Below are positions 26,530-36,404 of a stretch of DNA of 57,812 bases, one piece after another (the stretch's first letter is position 1; each line of letters begins with the position of its first letter). The stretch covers positions 1 through 57,812 of the forward strand of contig NZ_JQFW01000020.1 of NCBI RefSeq assembly GCF_000753865.1, given 5' to 3'. Source of the DNA: Alteromonas sp. LOR (GTDB lineage Bacteria > Pseudomonadota > Gammaproteobacteria > Enterobacterales > Alteromonadaceae). The translations under genes were made by a program, and so were the position numbers. The notes beneath the pieces are model-generated. The model did no database searches. It saw nothing but the letters and a program-made list of their open reading frames with translations, and had not been told where the DNA came from.

Positions 26530-27266
26530 TGAGCGGGCCTTCTTCTCAAAAAGGTTTCACCCTTATCGAGCTAATCCTAGTGATAACTATTTTAGGCGTG
26601 ATTAGCGTATCTATCGCTCAGGTTATTTCTTTAAGTGCGCAAATATATGTTACCGGTGCTGAGCGTACAAGATTAGTCTCTGAGGCGAGGTTTATCATCC
26701 TTCGCCTCGAAAAAGAGCTGCGAAATATAGTGCCTAACTCGGTTTCCTACGACCCGACTCTTGGCTGTTTAACCTATTACCCAATAAAGCAAAGTGGCAC
26801 TTACGTGGATGATGCGTTCGACAACCCCATGCACGTGGTGGTGTTTAACAGCACTCTTGCTGTAAACGATACGCTGGTGGTATATCCAACTAACCCACAA
26901 AGTGTTACCGATAATGGCCGTACGATAGATGCTATCAACAGTGCCGCCGATGCCCCTACAAGCGTAAACCAATACGATCTAACCCTGAACACACCAGTAA
27001 ATCAAACGTCACCGGGTAAGCGTTTTTTTGTACCTGAAGCTCAAGTTTCTGTGTGCAAAGCGACCAGCACCGCCGGAGAAGCGTTAGTAAGAACCCAAAA
27101 CGGAACCAGTGGCCTTATTGCCACCAATGTGTCCCAATGGAGCGCAAATATTAGTACTGCAGGGTTACAGCAAAATGGCTTAATAGAGTTACAGTTAACC
27201 CTTCAAGCACGCGGCGACGAGCCCCTTTCAATATTGCACGAGATTCACTTTCCCAATGTTCCCTAG
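26529..27266 (+). CDS. mshO: MSHA minor pilin MshO (PilW-like)
   Basis: A 245-residue prepilin with leader MSGPSSQKG and the segment FTLIELILVITILGVISVSIAQVI. Its larger size matches MshO/PilW/GspJ minor pilins. Cysteines occur in LGCLTYY and VSVCKA. The ATG overlaps the mshD stop (TAATG), and the end overlaps mshP by 11 bases. Confidence 0.87.
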   Translation: MSGPSSQKGFTLIELILVITILGVISVSIAQVISLSAQIYVTGAERTRLVSEARFIILRLEKELRNIVPNSVSYDPTLGCLTYYPIKQSGTYVDDAFDNPMHVVVFNSTLAVNDTLVVYPTNPQSVTDNGRTIDAINSAADAPTSVNQYDLTLNTPVNQTSPGKRFFVPEAQVSVCKATSTAGEALVRTQNGTSGLIATNVSQWSANISTAGLQQNGLIELQLTLQARGDEPLSILHEIHFPNVP

Positions 27267-27714
27267 CCGAAGCGTATTGGCGCAGCGTCAAACATTACCC
27301 AAAAAGCAGCGTGGCTCTACAATTGTGGTGGCGCTTATTATAAGCATCGTGCTTTTAGGGTTAGGTATTGCACTTTCCAATCAGATTTCATCTACCGTTC
27401 GCCAGCAGTCTATCGAATATTACGGTGCAAGAGCTTACTTAACGGCGCAAAGCGCGTTGGAGGTGGCTATATTCCGGGTTGTCAGCGGCGGCAATCCACA
27501 GTGCAGTGTGGTCACTACACCCGTAACATTTAGTACCACGAATATGCAAAACTGTTCGGTCAGCCTCTCTTGCGAGGTTGAGATTAATGTGGATGAGCCA
27601 GAAGTGAGCGGTGGCGCAATAAGGGTTTATTCACTCGGGGCTCTTGCTGCTTGCAATAGTGGTCAACTCAATACGTCCCGTGAGCTGTTAGTAGAAATAA
27701 GGCAAGAAGAATGA
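27256..27714 (+). CDS. mshP: MSHA pilin-like protein MshP (PilX/GspK-like)
   Basis: A 152-residue protein with a positively charged leader ending in KKQRG and then STIVVALIISIVLLGLGIAL. The mature N-terminus begins with Ser instead of Phe and has Val instead of Glu at position 5, as in GspK/PilX-like tip subunits, which lack the conserved Glu. Four cysteines lie in the C-terminal half. It overlaps mshO by 11 bases and mshQ by 4. Confidence 0.85.
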   Translation: MFPSRSVLAQRQTLPKKQRGSTIVVALIISIVLLGLGIALSNQISSTVRQQSIEYYGARAYLTAQSALEVAIFRVVSGGNPQCSVVTTPVTFSTTNMQNCSVSLSCEVEINVDEPEVSGGAIRVYSLGALAACNSGQLNTSRELLVEIRQEE

Positions 27715-30700
27715 TGTACACCAAATTTCAATTGGCTTTGCGTTTGGCAGCCACGCTGACAGTTTTATTTTGCTTTAACGCTTTTTCGGTGCCTCAAATT
27801 GAGGGGCGTTTTATTGAATTGCAAAATACCTACAATAAAGCAGAGTGGACAACGATCAGTTTTTCTCAAGTTTACGACGAGCCGCCAGCAGTATTTATGC
27901 TCTCTACAAGCCAAGGGGCAAACCCTGCAATTGTTAAAATTCGTAACGTGACTCGAACTGGGTTTGAGGCTTTGCCCCTTGAGCCGTCAGGCGAAGATGG
28001 CCCGCATGTCACAATGGGGGCGCACTATCTCGCCATAGCCTATGGTGTTCATGAATTTCCAGACGGCGATATTGTAGAAGTGGGTAAGATACAGCTAGGG
28101 CCCGACACGATTCAGGCGGCCCCAAACTCTCCCTGGTACGGTGTAGGGGGGCTGACAGGGTCAGATGAGTCCCGTTATGCCCAGGTGCAATTAGAGACTG
28201 ATTTTGGCGAACAGCCGGTATTCTTTCACTCCATCCAAACACTTAACAATCAAATAGACGTTAATGGAAAAAAACCGCCCAATGAGCACTTGTTGCCCTA
28301 TTTAACCATTGCTGCCAAATACGATGCGGTTGGGAGTAATTTAACACCTGCGATACCGCTGCTCGACATGGCGTACTTTATCGCGCTGGAGGCGTCTGAA
28401 ACTGAATTCGGGCCTGTATCTAGGGATGAAACCGTTGCCTACATGGCAACGACAGAAGGTTTTGGACGCAGCTTTTTTGATGATAGTGGCAAAGAAGTGG
28501 AGTGGGAAGCTGACTTTGCTGACACGCTTATTTCTGGTTGGGCCGATGGTTGCTTCCAAAATGACTTTAAAAATAATTATTCATTAACGCCGTTAGTAGC
28601 GGCAAGCAAAATAAGTCGAAATGGGGCTGATGGCGGATGGTTGAGAAGTTGCACCGTAAACAAGAATCGCCTAGGTCTAAGGGTTGATGAAGACAGAAGC
28701 GAAGATAGTGAGCGAAATCATTCCCCGGAAGAGGCGAGTATTCTGGCGATGACCTCAGAATTTGTGTTTAGCGGAAATCTTCCAAGCTGCGATGTTGCAT
28801 TCCCCGGTGCACTGGCTACCTTTGGTGGTAGCGATATCTTTCTTTCTGCTTCATCACGAGTTATCGATGAAAACAATGGTGTGTTAACCACATTTGACTT
28901 AAGAAGCGATGTTGATAGAAGCGATGATAGTTTTCCTGACTGTGGTGTTAATGGCCAAAAATGCACTACTACCAACACCGATGCATTAACCGAATCACAA
29001 TCCAGAGCTATTCCAACCCTTGCTATTCAGGACACTGGACCCGAGTTGGGCACTACGCTAGCCGGCGATTATTTTTTCAAGCGCCAAGCAGTGGTAATTG
29101 GGCCAGGAAATTATGATGTTGTTGCACCTACGAGAATTTATATTGCCGATGCTGGTGGCGTTATGCCAACGCTTCTCACTATCGCCGCTGCTTCGATTAA
29201 TGTGGAAGATGGCGCGTATTTGGCGATTTATGTAGACGGTGACGTTGTCATTGATGGGGCAAACCCCAATGCACTCATTTTGGCTAAAGGACAAATCAGG
29301 TTTACTAATGTGCTAAGCGGTAACCTTGTCGGCCGATTTACCGCAGGTGCAGGGATTACGACCGACGACACGCTGCTGCTTACTGCGAATAATGTTCCTG
29401 CGTCTATTCCCGGAATTTGCGGGCGAGAAGTCATTGAGGTGCTTAACCATTACCGTTTTGAAATGGCCGATAACAAGGGAAGCAGTTGTGCAGCAAAAAG
29501 CGTGACGCTTAAAGCATGTGCTGACGTCGACTGCAATCTTCTTTATTCCCAACCCTCTACAGTCGGCTTATTGCCAGCGTCGGGTAACAACTATACGTGG
29601 TCTCCCGCTGATAACGTTTCATTTACTGGGCAGACAAGCCTTAATATCGAAAGCTTAAAAGGTAACGACCCGGTTTTAGCGACCTCTGGCGAAACACCAT
29701 CTTCACAGCTGCGCTGTTTTATTGGCGGTAAAGAGGTGGCACTGGGAAGCTGCAAAATAAACTTTGAAAAAGACGGGATGGTCTTTAAAAATATCACCGA
29801 TGGTAACGACGTTATTGTTTCTCAAATTTCCGGTAAGCCATCAGATGTTGGGTTTAATAAGAAGACGTATGCAGTTGAAGCCTGCGAAACTTCTGACTTG
29901 CTGCGAGATAAGGAAATTGAAATAGACATGAACTACAACTGCTCAAGCAGCGGCAATTGTTCAAATCAAATGCTCATTAGTAACAATAACAAAGACTTCA
30001 CACTAGGACTCTCACCAACTGCCGTGCCGCTTTTATTTAATAGCGACTCACAAGCCATCATCACCGTGCAATACCCCGATGCTGGTGAGGTATCGCTGTC
30101 AGCAAGTATAACTGGGCGCTCAGGTGTGGCAGGCTCATCAAATTTATTTACGGTAAGGCCATTTGGCTTCGCTACTCGTGTTTTAAATAATGCTGGAACA
30201 GGCCCAAATGCGAATGCATATGCGTTTTCTGCTAATGACTCGTTGCTCGCGTTAACCGGTGAAGAATTTATTTTGGAGCTGCGAGCCACCCAATGGGTAG
30301 AGGGTGAAGATACCAATGAAGATGGCATACCAGACGATTTTAGTGCTCTTGATAACAATATATCGGCTGAGCATTTTTCTGGCACTGTATCTTTAGCACC
30401 CACCGCAATTCTGCCCGCAGCTGGCGTTACTGGCAACTTAGGGTTATCAGCATCAAGTACAGGAGGTACTGCTCAAGCAGTATTTAACGATGAGTCTGTT
30501 GTAAACGTAGGGCTTAACTACGATGAAGTTGGCACTGTTGTGATTAATGCAAGGGCGCCGTACTTAACCAGTACTCTAGTTCAGGGGCAAATAGCGAATG
30601 TGGGTCGTTTCGCTCCAGCAAACTTCGCACTTACGGGGAATGTGGATGCTGCCTGTGAAGTTGGCCAGAGATTCACTTATTTTGATCAACCCATTTCAAA

Positions 30701-31457
30701 TGTGTCTTACACACTTTCAGCACTTAATCACAACGGACAGCGCACCAGTAATTATCGTGGGGGCTTTGATAAGCTATTCGGGCTAGAGATGGTTATTGAG
30801 TCTGATGGCGTGCTACTTGACCGTTTAGCTAATGTAGACGTGATAAGTTGGCCGCAATCAGGTACTACTGGGCAAATTAACTTTACCGACACTGACATCA
30901 TCTTTACGCGCCTTGGCAGTGCTCAGTTGGACGGGGCGTATACGAACACCTCGCTGGTATTGAATATTGAACGTGGGCAATTAGAAAATGCCTTGGTTAA
31001 CGGCAGCTCATGCTCAGGAGTCTGTTTGGCAACTGTTGATGCAGGCCTCGACTTTGCCTACGGAAGAGCCACGCTAGTGAATAATTACGGTAGTGCTAAC
31101 GAACCATTACTACTGCCATTTTCTACCCAATTCTTTGATGGTCAAGACTGGCGTATAAACGCGAATGACAGCTGCACAGCGTATGATCACACTGGGGTTA
31201 ACGATGCATCAAACGACTTAGCCACTGAAAATTCAGGCACATTATCGCAGGGGAGTTATGTGTCTGGTGAAGGTATTCGAATTACTTCGCCTAACGGCGA
31301 AGGTGAATTCTCTGTTACCTTTGATACCCCGCCGTGGTTACTGTGGGATTGGAGTAACAACGACGTGGCAGATGAACCTCCCTCGGCCACGTTAACCTTT
31401 GGTGTATACCGAGGTAATGACAACATTATTTATAAGCGCGAGAAAATAGGCAACTAG
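27711..31457 (+). CDS. mshQ: MSHA large tip/adhesin-like protein MshQ
   Basis: A 1248-residue exported protein with a signal peptide (1-26, cleavage near NAFS-VP). The length and position match MshQ, the putative pilus-tip adhesin. Residues 47-120 and 157-234 look like two copies of a beta-sandwich domain: each has a W/Y-x-x-(I/V)-x-F/L start, an EPPAVF or EQPVFF strand and a MGAHYLAIA or MAYFIALEA strand, faintly like H-type lectins. Cys-rich and beta-rich sections follow (about 480-1248), resembling the DUF6701 region of MshQ. It is the last gene of the cluster. Carbohydrate binding is inferred. Confidence 0.85.
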   Translation: MMYTKFQLALRLAATLTVLFCFNAFSVPQIEGRFIELQNTYNKAEWTTISFSQVYDEPPAVFMLSTSQGANPAIVKIRNVTRTGFEALPLEPSGEDGPHVTMGAHYLAIAYGVHEFPDGDIVEVGKIQLGPDTIQAAPNSPWYGVGGLTGSDESRYAQVQLETDFGEQPVFFHSIQTLNNQIDVNGKKPPNEHLLPYLTIAAKYDAVGSNLTPAIPLLDMAYFIALEASETEFGPVSRDETVAYMATTEGFGRSFFDDSGKEVEWEADFADTLISGWADGCFQNDFKNNYSLTPLVAASKISRNGADGGWLRSCTVNKNRLGLRVDEDRSEDSERNHSPEEASILAMTSEFVFSGNLPSCDVAFPGALATFGGSDIFLSASSRVIDENNGVLTTFDLRSDVDRSDDSFPDCGVNGQKCTTTNTDALTESQSRAIPTLAIQDTGPELGTTLAGDYFFKRQAVVIGPGNYDVVAPTRIYIADAGGVMPTLLTIAAASINVEDGAYLAIYVDGDVVIDGANPNALILAKGQIRFTNVLSGNLVGRFTAGAGITTDDTLLLTANNVPASIPGICGREVIEVLNHYRFEMADNKGSSCAAKSVTLKACADVDCNLLYSQPSTVGLLPASGNNYTWSPADNVSFTGQTSLNIESLKGNDPVLATSGETPSSQLRCFIGGKEVALGSCKINFEKDGMVFKNITDGNDVIVSQISGKPSDVGFNKKTYAVEACETSDLLRDKEIEIDMNYNCSSSGNCSNQMLISNNNKDFTLGLSPTAVPLLFNSDSQAIITVQYPDAGEVSLSASITGRSGVAGSSNLFTVRPFGFATRVLNNAGTGPNANAYAFSANDSLLALTGEEFILELRATQWVEGEDTNEDGIPDDFSALDNNISAEHFSGTVSLAPTAILPAAGVTGNLGLSASSTGGTAQAVFNDESVVNVGLNYDEVGTVVINARAPYLTSTLVQGQIANVGRFAPANFALTGNVDAACEVGQRFTYFDQPISNVSYTLSALNHNGQRTSNYRGGFDKLFGLEMVIESDGVLLDRLANVDVISWPQSGTTGQINFTDTDIIFTRLGSAQLDGAYTNTSLVLNIERGQLENALVNGSSCSGVCLATVDAGLDFAYGRATLVNNYGSANEPLLLPFSTQFFDGQDWRINANDSCTAYDHTGVNDASNDLATENSGTLSQGSYVSGEGIRITSPNGEGEFSVTFDTPPWLLWDWSNNDVADEPPSATLTFGVYRGNDNIIYKREKIGN

Positions 31458-32843
<1,386 letters not shown>

Positions 32844-32849
32844 ACAGGT

Positions 32850-32876
32850 AAGGCAACCTTAAGGTTGCCTTCTTTG
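32850..32876 (+). terminator. Intercistronic hairpin between mreB and mreC
   Basis: A 9-bp perfect stem (AAGGCAACC/GGTTGCCTT) with a TTAA loop is followed by CTTTGT. The T-tract is short, so partial termination or mRNA-end protection is likelier than full termination. It lies between the mreB stop codon and the mreC start. Confidence 0.6.
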
Positions 32877-32880
32877 TATC

Positions 32881-33789
32881 ATGGATACTATATTTACTCG
32901 CGGTCCCTCATTAAACAACAGACTGACACTGGCACTTGTGCTGTCGGTGCTGTTGATATTCGTCGACCATAAATTAGAAGGGTTTAAGTCTACCCGCGTA
33001 TACTTAAACTCTCTTATGAGTCCCATTCAGTATTTAGCCAATCTTCCTGGCCTCATTTTAAGTGAGAGTGCTCAAAGACTGACGTCAAAAGAGCAGCTTC
33101 TTGCAGAAAACCAAACTATGTCTAACCAATTGCTGTTGATGAGCGAGAAGCTTCAGCAGTTTGATGTGGTGGTTAAAGAAAACGAACAGCTTAGATCCCT
33201 GTTACAAGCTCCCATGCGACAAGAGTCCCGCAAAATGGTGGCAGAGCTTATGGCGGTAGATAAAAATCCCTACAGCCAGCAGGTGGTCATTAACAAAGGC
33301 GCCATTGACGGGGTGTATTTGTCTCAACCTGTCATAGACGACTCGGGTATTGTGGGACAAGTGATGGAGGTTGGGTCGACCAACAGCCGTGTTTTACTTG
33401 TCGCGGATGTAACCCATGCCATTCCAGTGCGTTCATTGCGCAACGATATTCGTTTTATCGCTACAGGCAGCGGCTCTCTCAATGAGCTATACGTTGAACA
33501 TGTTCCTCATAGTGTTGATATTCAAGAGGGCGACCTTTTAATATCGTCTGGTTTAGGAAGCATTTTTCCTGAAGGCTACCCAGTTGCCCGGGTGACACAA
33601 GTGGTGAGAGATGAAAGCCGTCCTTTTGCTCGGGTTATTGTTACGCCTACGGCAAGTCTTGACCGACTGCGTCATCTGCTGTTGCTGTGGCATGAAGACG
33701 ATGACGACGGTGGAACAGGTGATGAAATTGACGGTGAAAGTGAAATAGAGCCCGAAGACAACGTGGTAGAAGAGTCAGAAGATGCGTAA
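32881..33789 (+). CDS. mreC: Rod-shape protein MreC
   Basis: A 302-residue bitopic protein with one transmembrane helix (about 15-30), a periplasmic coiled coil (60-105) and two beta-barrel subdomains with NPYSQQVVINKGAIDGVYLSQPV, GIVGQV and SSGLGSIFPEGYPVA. It links MreB to wall synthases. The opening FTRGPSLNNRL resembles E. coli MreC. The tail (about 275-302) is strongly acidic (EDDDDGG and onward). The ATG lacks a clear ribosome site; the hairpin's 3' arm lies just upstream. Confidence 0.96.
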   Translation: MDTIFTRGPSLNNRLTLALVLSVLLIFVDHKLEGFKSTRVYLNSLMSPIQYLANLPGLILSESAQRLTSKEQLLAENQTMSNQLLLMSEKLQQFDVVVKENEQLRSLLQAPMRQESRKMVAELMAVDKNPYSQQVVINKGAIDGVYLSQPVIDDSGIVGQVMEVGSTNSRVLLVADVTHAIPVRSLRNDIRFIATGSGSLNELYVEHVPHSVDIQEGDLLISSGLGSIFPEGYPVARVTQVVRDESRPFARVIVTPTASLDRLRHLLLLWHEDDDDGGTGDEIDGESEIEPEDNVVEESEDA

Positions 33790-34258
33790 ACGCAACGTTA
33801 TTATTTGGGGCAGCATTATTATAGCCTTGGTGTTGCAAATTGTGCCACTGCCCATCCAAGCCGATGTTTATCGCCCTGATTGGGTGTTAGTGGTTTTGGC
33901 GTACTGGAGTATGGCATTGCCTAATCGGGTAAACGTGGGGGTTGCGTTTATCACCGGTGTGGCAATGGACATTTTAATGGGCACGACGTTAGGCATTCAT
34001 AGTCTTGGCCTCAGTGTGTCGATATACATTTTGGCGGCTAACTATCAACGCTTGAGAAACTATTCAGTGTGGCAACAAGCGATTATTATCGGGCTACTGT
34101 CTTCGCTTTATCATTTGCTGACTTTTTGGGTTCAACACCTTCTTACCGATATCTACTTCCAAGTTGATTATCTGTGGCCCGTTGCGGCATCTATGGTGCT
34201 GTGGCCCTGGGTGTTTTGGTTACTACGCAAAACGCGAAGACAGTTTTCCATCATGTAA
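33782..34258 (+). CDS. mreD: Rod-shape protein MreD
   Basis: A 158-residue, very hydrophobic inner-membrane protein with about five transmembrane segments. The DVYRPDWVLVVLAYWSMALPNRVNVGVAF stretch is typical of gammaproteobacterial MreD. It completes the MreBCD complex. It overlaps mreC by 8 bases. Confidence 0.94.
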   Translation: MRKRNVIIWGSIIIALVLQIVPLPIQADVYRPDWVLVVLAYWSMALPNRVNVGVAFITGVAMDILMGTTLGIHSLGLSVSIYILAANYQRLRNYSVWQQAIIIGLLSSLYHLLTFWVQHLLTDIYFQVDYLWPVAASMVLWPWVFWLLRKTRRQFSIM

Positions 34259-34324
34259 CAATGCCGGTTGTGCGCGGCAGACGTCATGTTATGCCGTGTA
34301 TATCTACATAATAAGGTTTTGCCA

Positions 34325-34915
34325 ATGCATTCTCACCTCATACTTGCCTCTGCATCGCCTCGGCGCACTGCACTGTTAACTCAAATGAATGTGGCTCACA
34401 CCATTTGTCCTGCCGATATCGATGAAACACCCAAACTAGGTGAAAAGCCAGATGATTTAGTTGCGCGCCTTGCTAGCGAAAAAGCACAAGCCGTGATGAA
34501 AAAGCTCGAAAAGCAAAAGACTTTGCAAGACAACACCGTGGTGCTGGCAAGCGATACACTGATTGCCTTTAATGGCGAAAGCCTAGGCAAGCCAGAGGAT
34601 AAAGCTGACGCTATTCGCATACTCACCATGTTGTCGGGGCAAACGCATCAGGTGCTAACCTCAATTAGTGCCCTTAGCCAGTTAAAACACGTAACCCGTA
34701 CAGTGGTGACAGCGGTTACTTTCGCCTCACTAACTAAACAGCAAATCATCGATTACTGGGAAACTGGCGAGCCAGCCGATAAAGCAGGCAGTTATGCTAT
34801 ACAGGGCATAGGTGGTGAATTCGTCGTTTCTATTAACGGCAGTTCAAGTTCTGTAGTAGGATTACCCTTGTATGAAACGCGTCAATTGCTCAACGAATTT
34901 GGAGTTGTGAAGTGA
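34325..34915 (+). CDS. maf: Maf/YhdE family nucleotide pyrophosphatase
   Basis: A 196-residue cytoplasmic hydrolase that removes pyrophosphate from non-canonical or surplus nucleotides; E. coli YhdE prefers dTTP/UTP. Signature LILASASPRRTALL lies at the N-terminus, and SDTLIAFNGESLGKPED and ADKAGSYAIQGIGG carry the conserved acidic and lysine residues. The frame opens at 34268, but the ATG at 34325 follows TAAGG at about 8 bases and matches the family start. It lies between mreD and rng as in E. coli. Confidence 0.93.
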   Translation: MHSHLILASASPRRTALLTQMNVAHTICPADIDETPKLGEKPDDLVARLASEKAQAVMKKLEKQKTLQDNTVVLASDTLIAFNGESLGKPEDKADAIRILTMLSGQTHQVLTSISALSQLKHVTRTVVTAVTFASLTKQQIIDYWETGEPADKAGSYAIQGIGGEFVVSINGSSSSVVGLPLYETRQLLNEFGVVK

Positions 34916-36378
34916 GTGCTGAGCTATTAATTAACGTTACACCGTCAGAGTCTCGAGTTGCCCTTATTGAAAACGGTATTTTGCAAGAAATACACGTTGA
35001 GCGGCACACTAAAAAAGGGCTGGTGGGAAATATCTACCGCGGAAAGGTAAGCCGTGTATTACCGGGTATGCAGGCCGCATTCGTGGATATAGGGTTAGAA
35101 AAAGCGGCATTTCTTCATGCTTCCGATATCGTTATTCATAACGAGATTGCCGAGGAAGTATCAGCAAGCCACATTCAAAAACAAGATATTCGAGAGTTGG
35201 TACGCGATGGACAAGACATCGTTGTGCAGGTGGTTAAAGACCCTATTGGCACTAAAGGCGCTCGTTTAACCACAGATATCACCATTCCTAGTCGGTACCT
35301 TGTGTTTATGCCCTCTGTGACTCATGTGGGCGTGTCGCAGCGCATTGAGGAAGAAGTAGAGCGAGAGCGCTTAAAAACCCTGGTACAAGAATTCTGTGAT
35401 GAAAACGGCGGCTTCATTCTTCGTACGGCTGCTGAAGGCGTGGGTAAAAGTGAACTGCAGCAAGACGCCGCCTTTTTGCGTCGACTGTGGGATAAAATTC
35501 AATCTCGGATGAAAAAACGCAAGTCTAACGTGCTGTATGAAGATTTGCCGCTGGCGCGAAGGGTACTTCGAGATTTTGTTGGCACTGAGCTAGATAGAAT
35601 TCGTATCGATTCCAAGTTGTCGTTTCAAGAGCTGTTTCAGTTTACAAAAGAATACGTACCTGAAATGAATGGGAAGCTGGAGTATTACACCGGCGATAGA
35701 CCAATTTTTGATTTGTATGATGTTGAAAATGAGGCGCAGCGTGCGCTAGAGCGCCGTGTAGACCTAAAATCCGGTGGCTACTTAATCATTGATCAAACCG
35801 AAGCAATGACCACTATCGACATCAATACGGGGGCCTTTGTTGGTCACCGCAATCTAGAAGAAACCATCTTTAACACCAATACTGAAGCTACTCAGGCTAT
35901 CGCTCGTCAACTGCGTTTACGCAATCTAGGTGGCATGATCCTTATCGACTTCATCGATATGATTGAACCTGATCACAAACGACGGGTCTTACATTCATTA
36001 GAGGTAGCGACAAACAAGGATAGAGCCAAAATCAATATTCACGGTTTTACCGCGCTGGGGTTGATAGAAATGACCCGCAAGCGAACCCGTGAAAGTATTG
36101 AGCATATTTTGTGTGGTGAGTGCCCAGTGTGTAAAGGGCGCGGCACCGTGAAAACAATAGAGACAATTTGCTTTGAAATTATGCGTGAAATTGTGCGCGT
36201 AAACAGAGCCTATGATGCTGACAAATTTGTTGTTTATGCGTCCCCCAAAGTTGCTGAAGCGCTTATGGGAGAAGAGTCTCATATGTTGGCTGAGTTAGAA
36301 GTGTTTGTAACGAAACAAATTAAAGTGCAAACCGAAACATTGTACAACCAGGATAAGTACGACGTCGTTATGATGTAA
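34912..36378 (+). CDS. rng: Ribonuclease G
   Basis: A 488-residue endoribonuclease of the RNase E/G family that matures 16S rRNA 5' ends and takes part in mRNA turnover. An N-terminal S1 domain (about 38-125, GNIYRGKVSRVLPGMQAAFVDIG) precedes the catalytic core with Mg-binding Asp in TTIDINTGAFVG and LIDFIDM, and the zinc-link CGECPVC motif near 403-409. Length equals E. coli Rng (489). The GTG start overlaps the maf stop by 4 bases with GGAG upstream. Confidence 0.97.
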   Translation: MSAELLINVTPSESRVALIENGILQEIHVERHTKKGLVGNIYRGKVSRVLPGMQAAFVDIGLEKAAFLHASDIVIHNEIAEEVSASHIQKQDIRELVRDGQDIVVQVVKDPIGTKGARLTTDITIPSRYLVFMPSVTHVGVSQRIEEEVERERLKTLVQEFCDENGGFILRTAAEGVGKSELQQDAAFLRRLWDKIQSRMKKRKSNVLYEDLPLARRVLRDFVGTELDRIRIDSKLSFQELFQFTKEYVPEMNGKLEYYTGDRPIFDLYDVENEAQRALERRVDLKSGGYLIIDQTEAMTTIDINTGAFVGHRNLEETIFNTNTEATQAIARQLRLRNLGGMILIDFIDMIEPDHKRRVLHSLEVATNKDRAKINIHGFTALGLIEMTRKRTRESIEHILCGECPVCKGRGTVKTIETICFEIMREIVRVNRAYDADKFVVYASPKVAEALMGEESHMLAELEVFVTKQIKVQTETLYNQDKYDVVMM

Positions 36379-36404
36379 CGCTTTAACGTTAAGAAAGGCA
36401 TAGT

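Noticed and set aside
29966..30436. 156-residue minus-strand ORF inside mshQ
   Set aside because: It is antisense to a long, well-supported gene, and its Ser/Pro-rich composition is typical of shadow frames.
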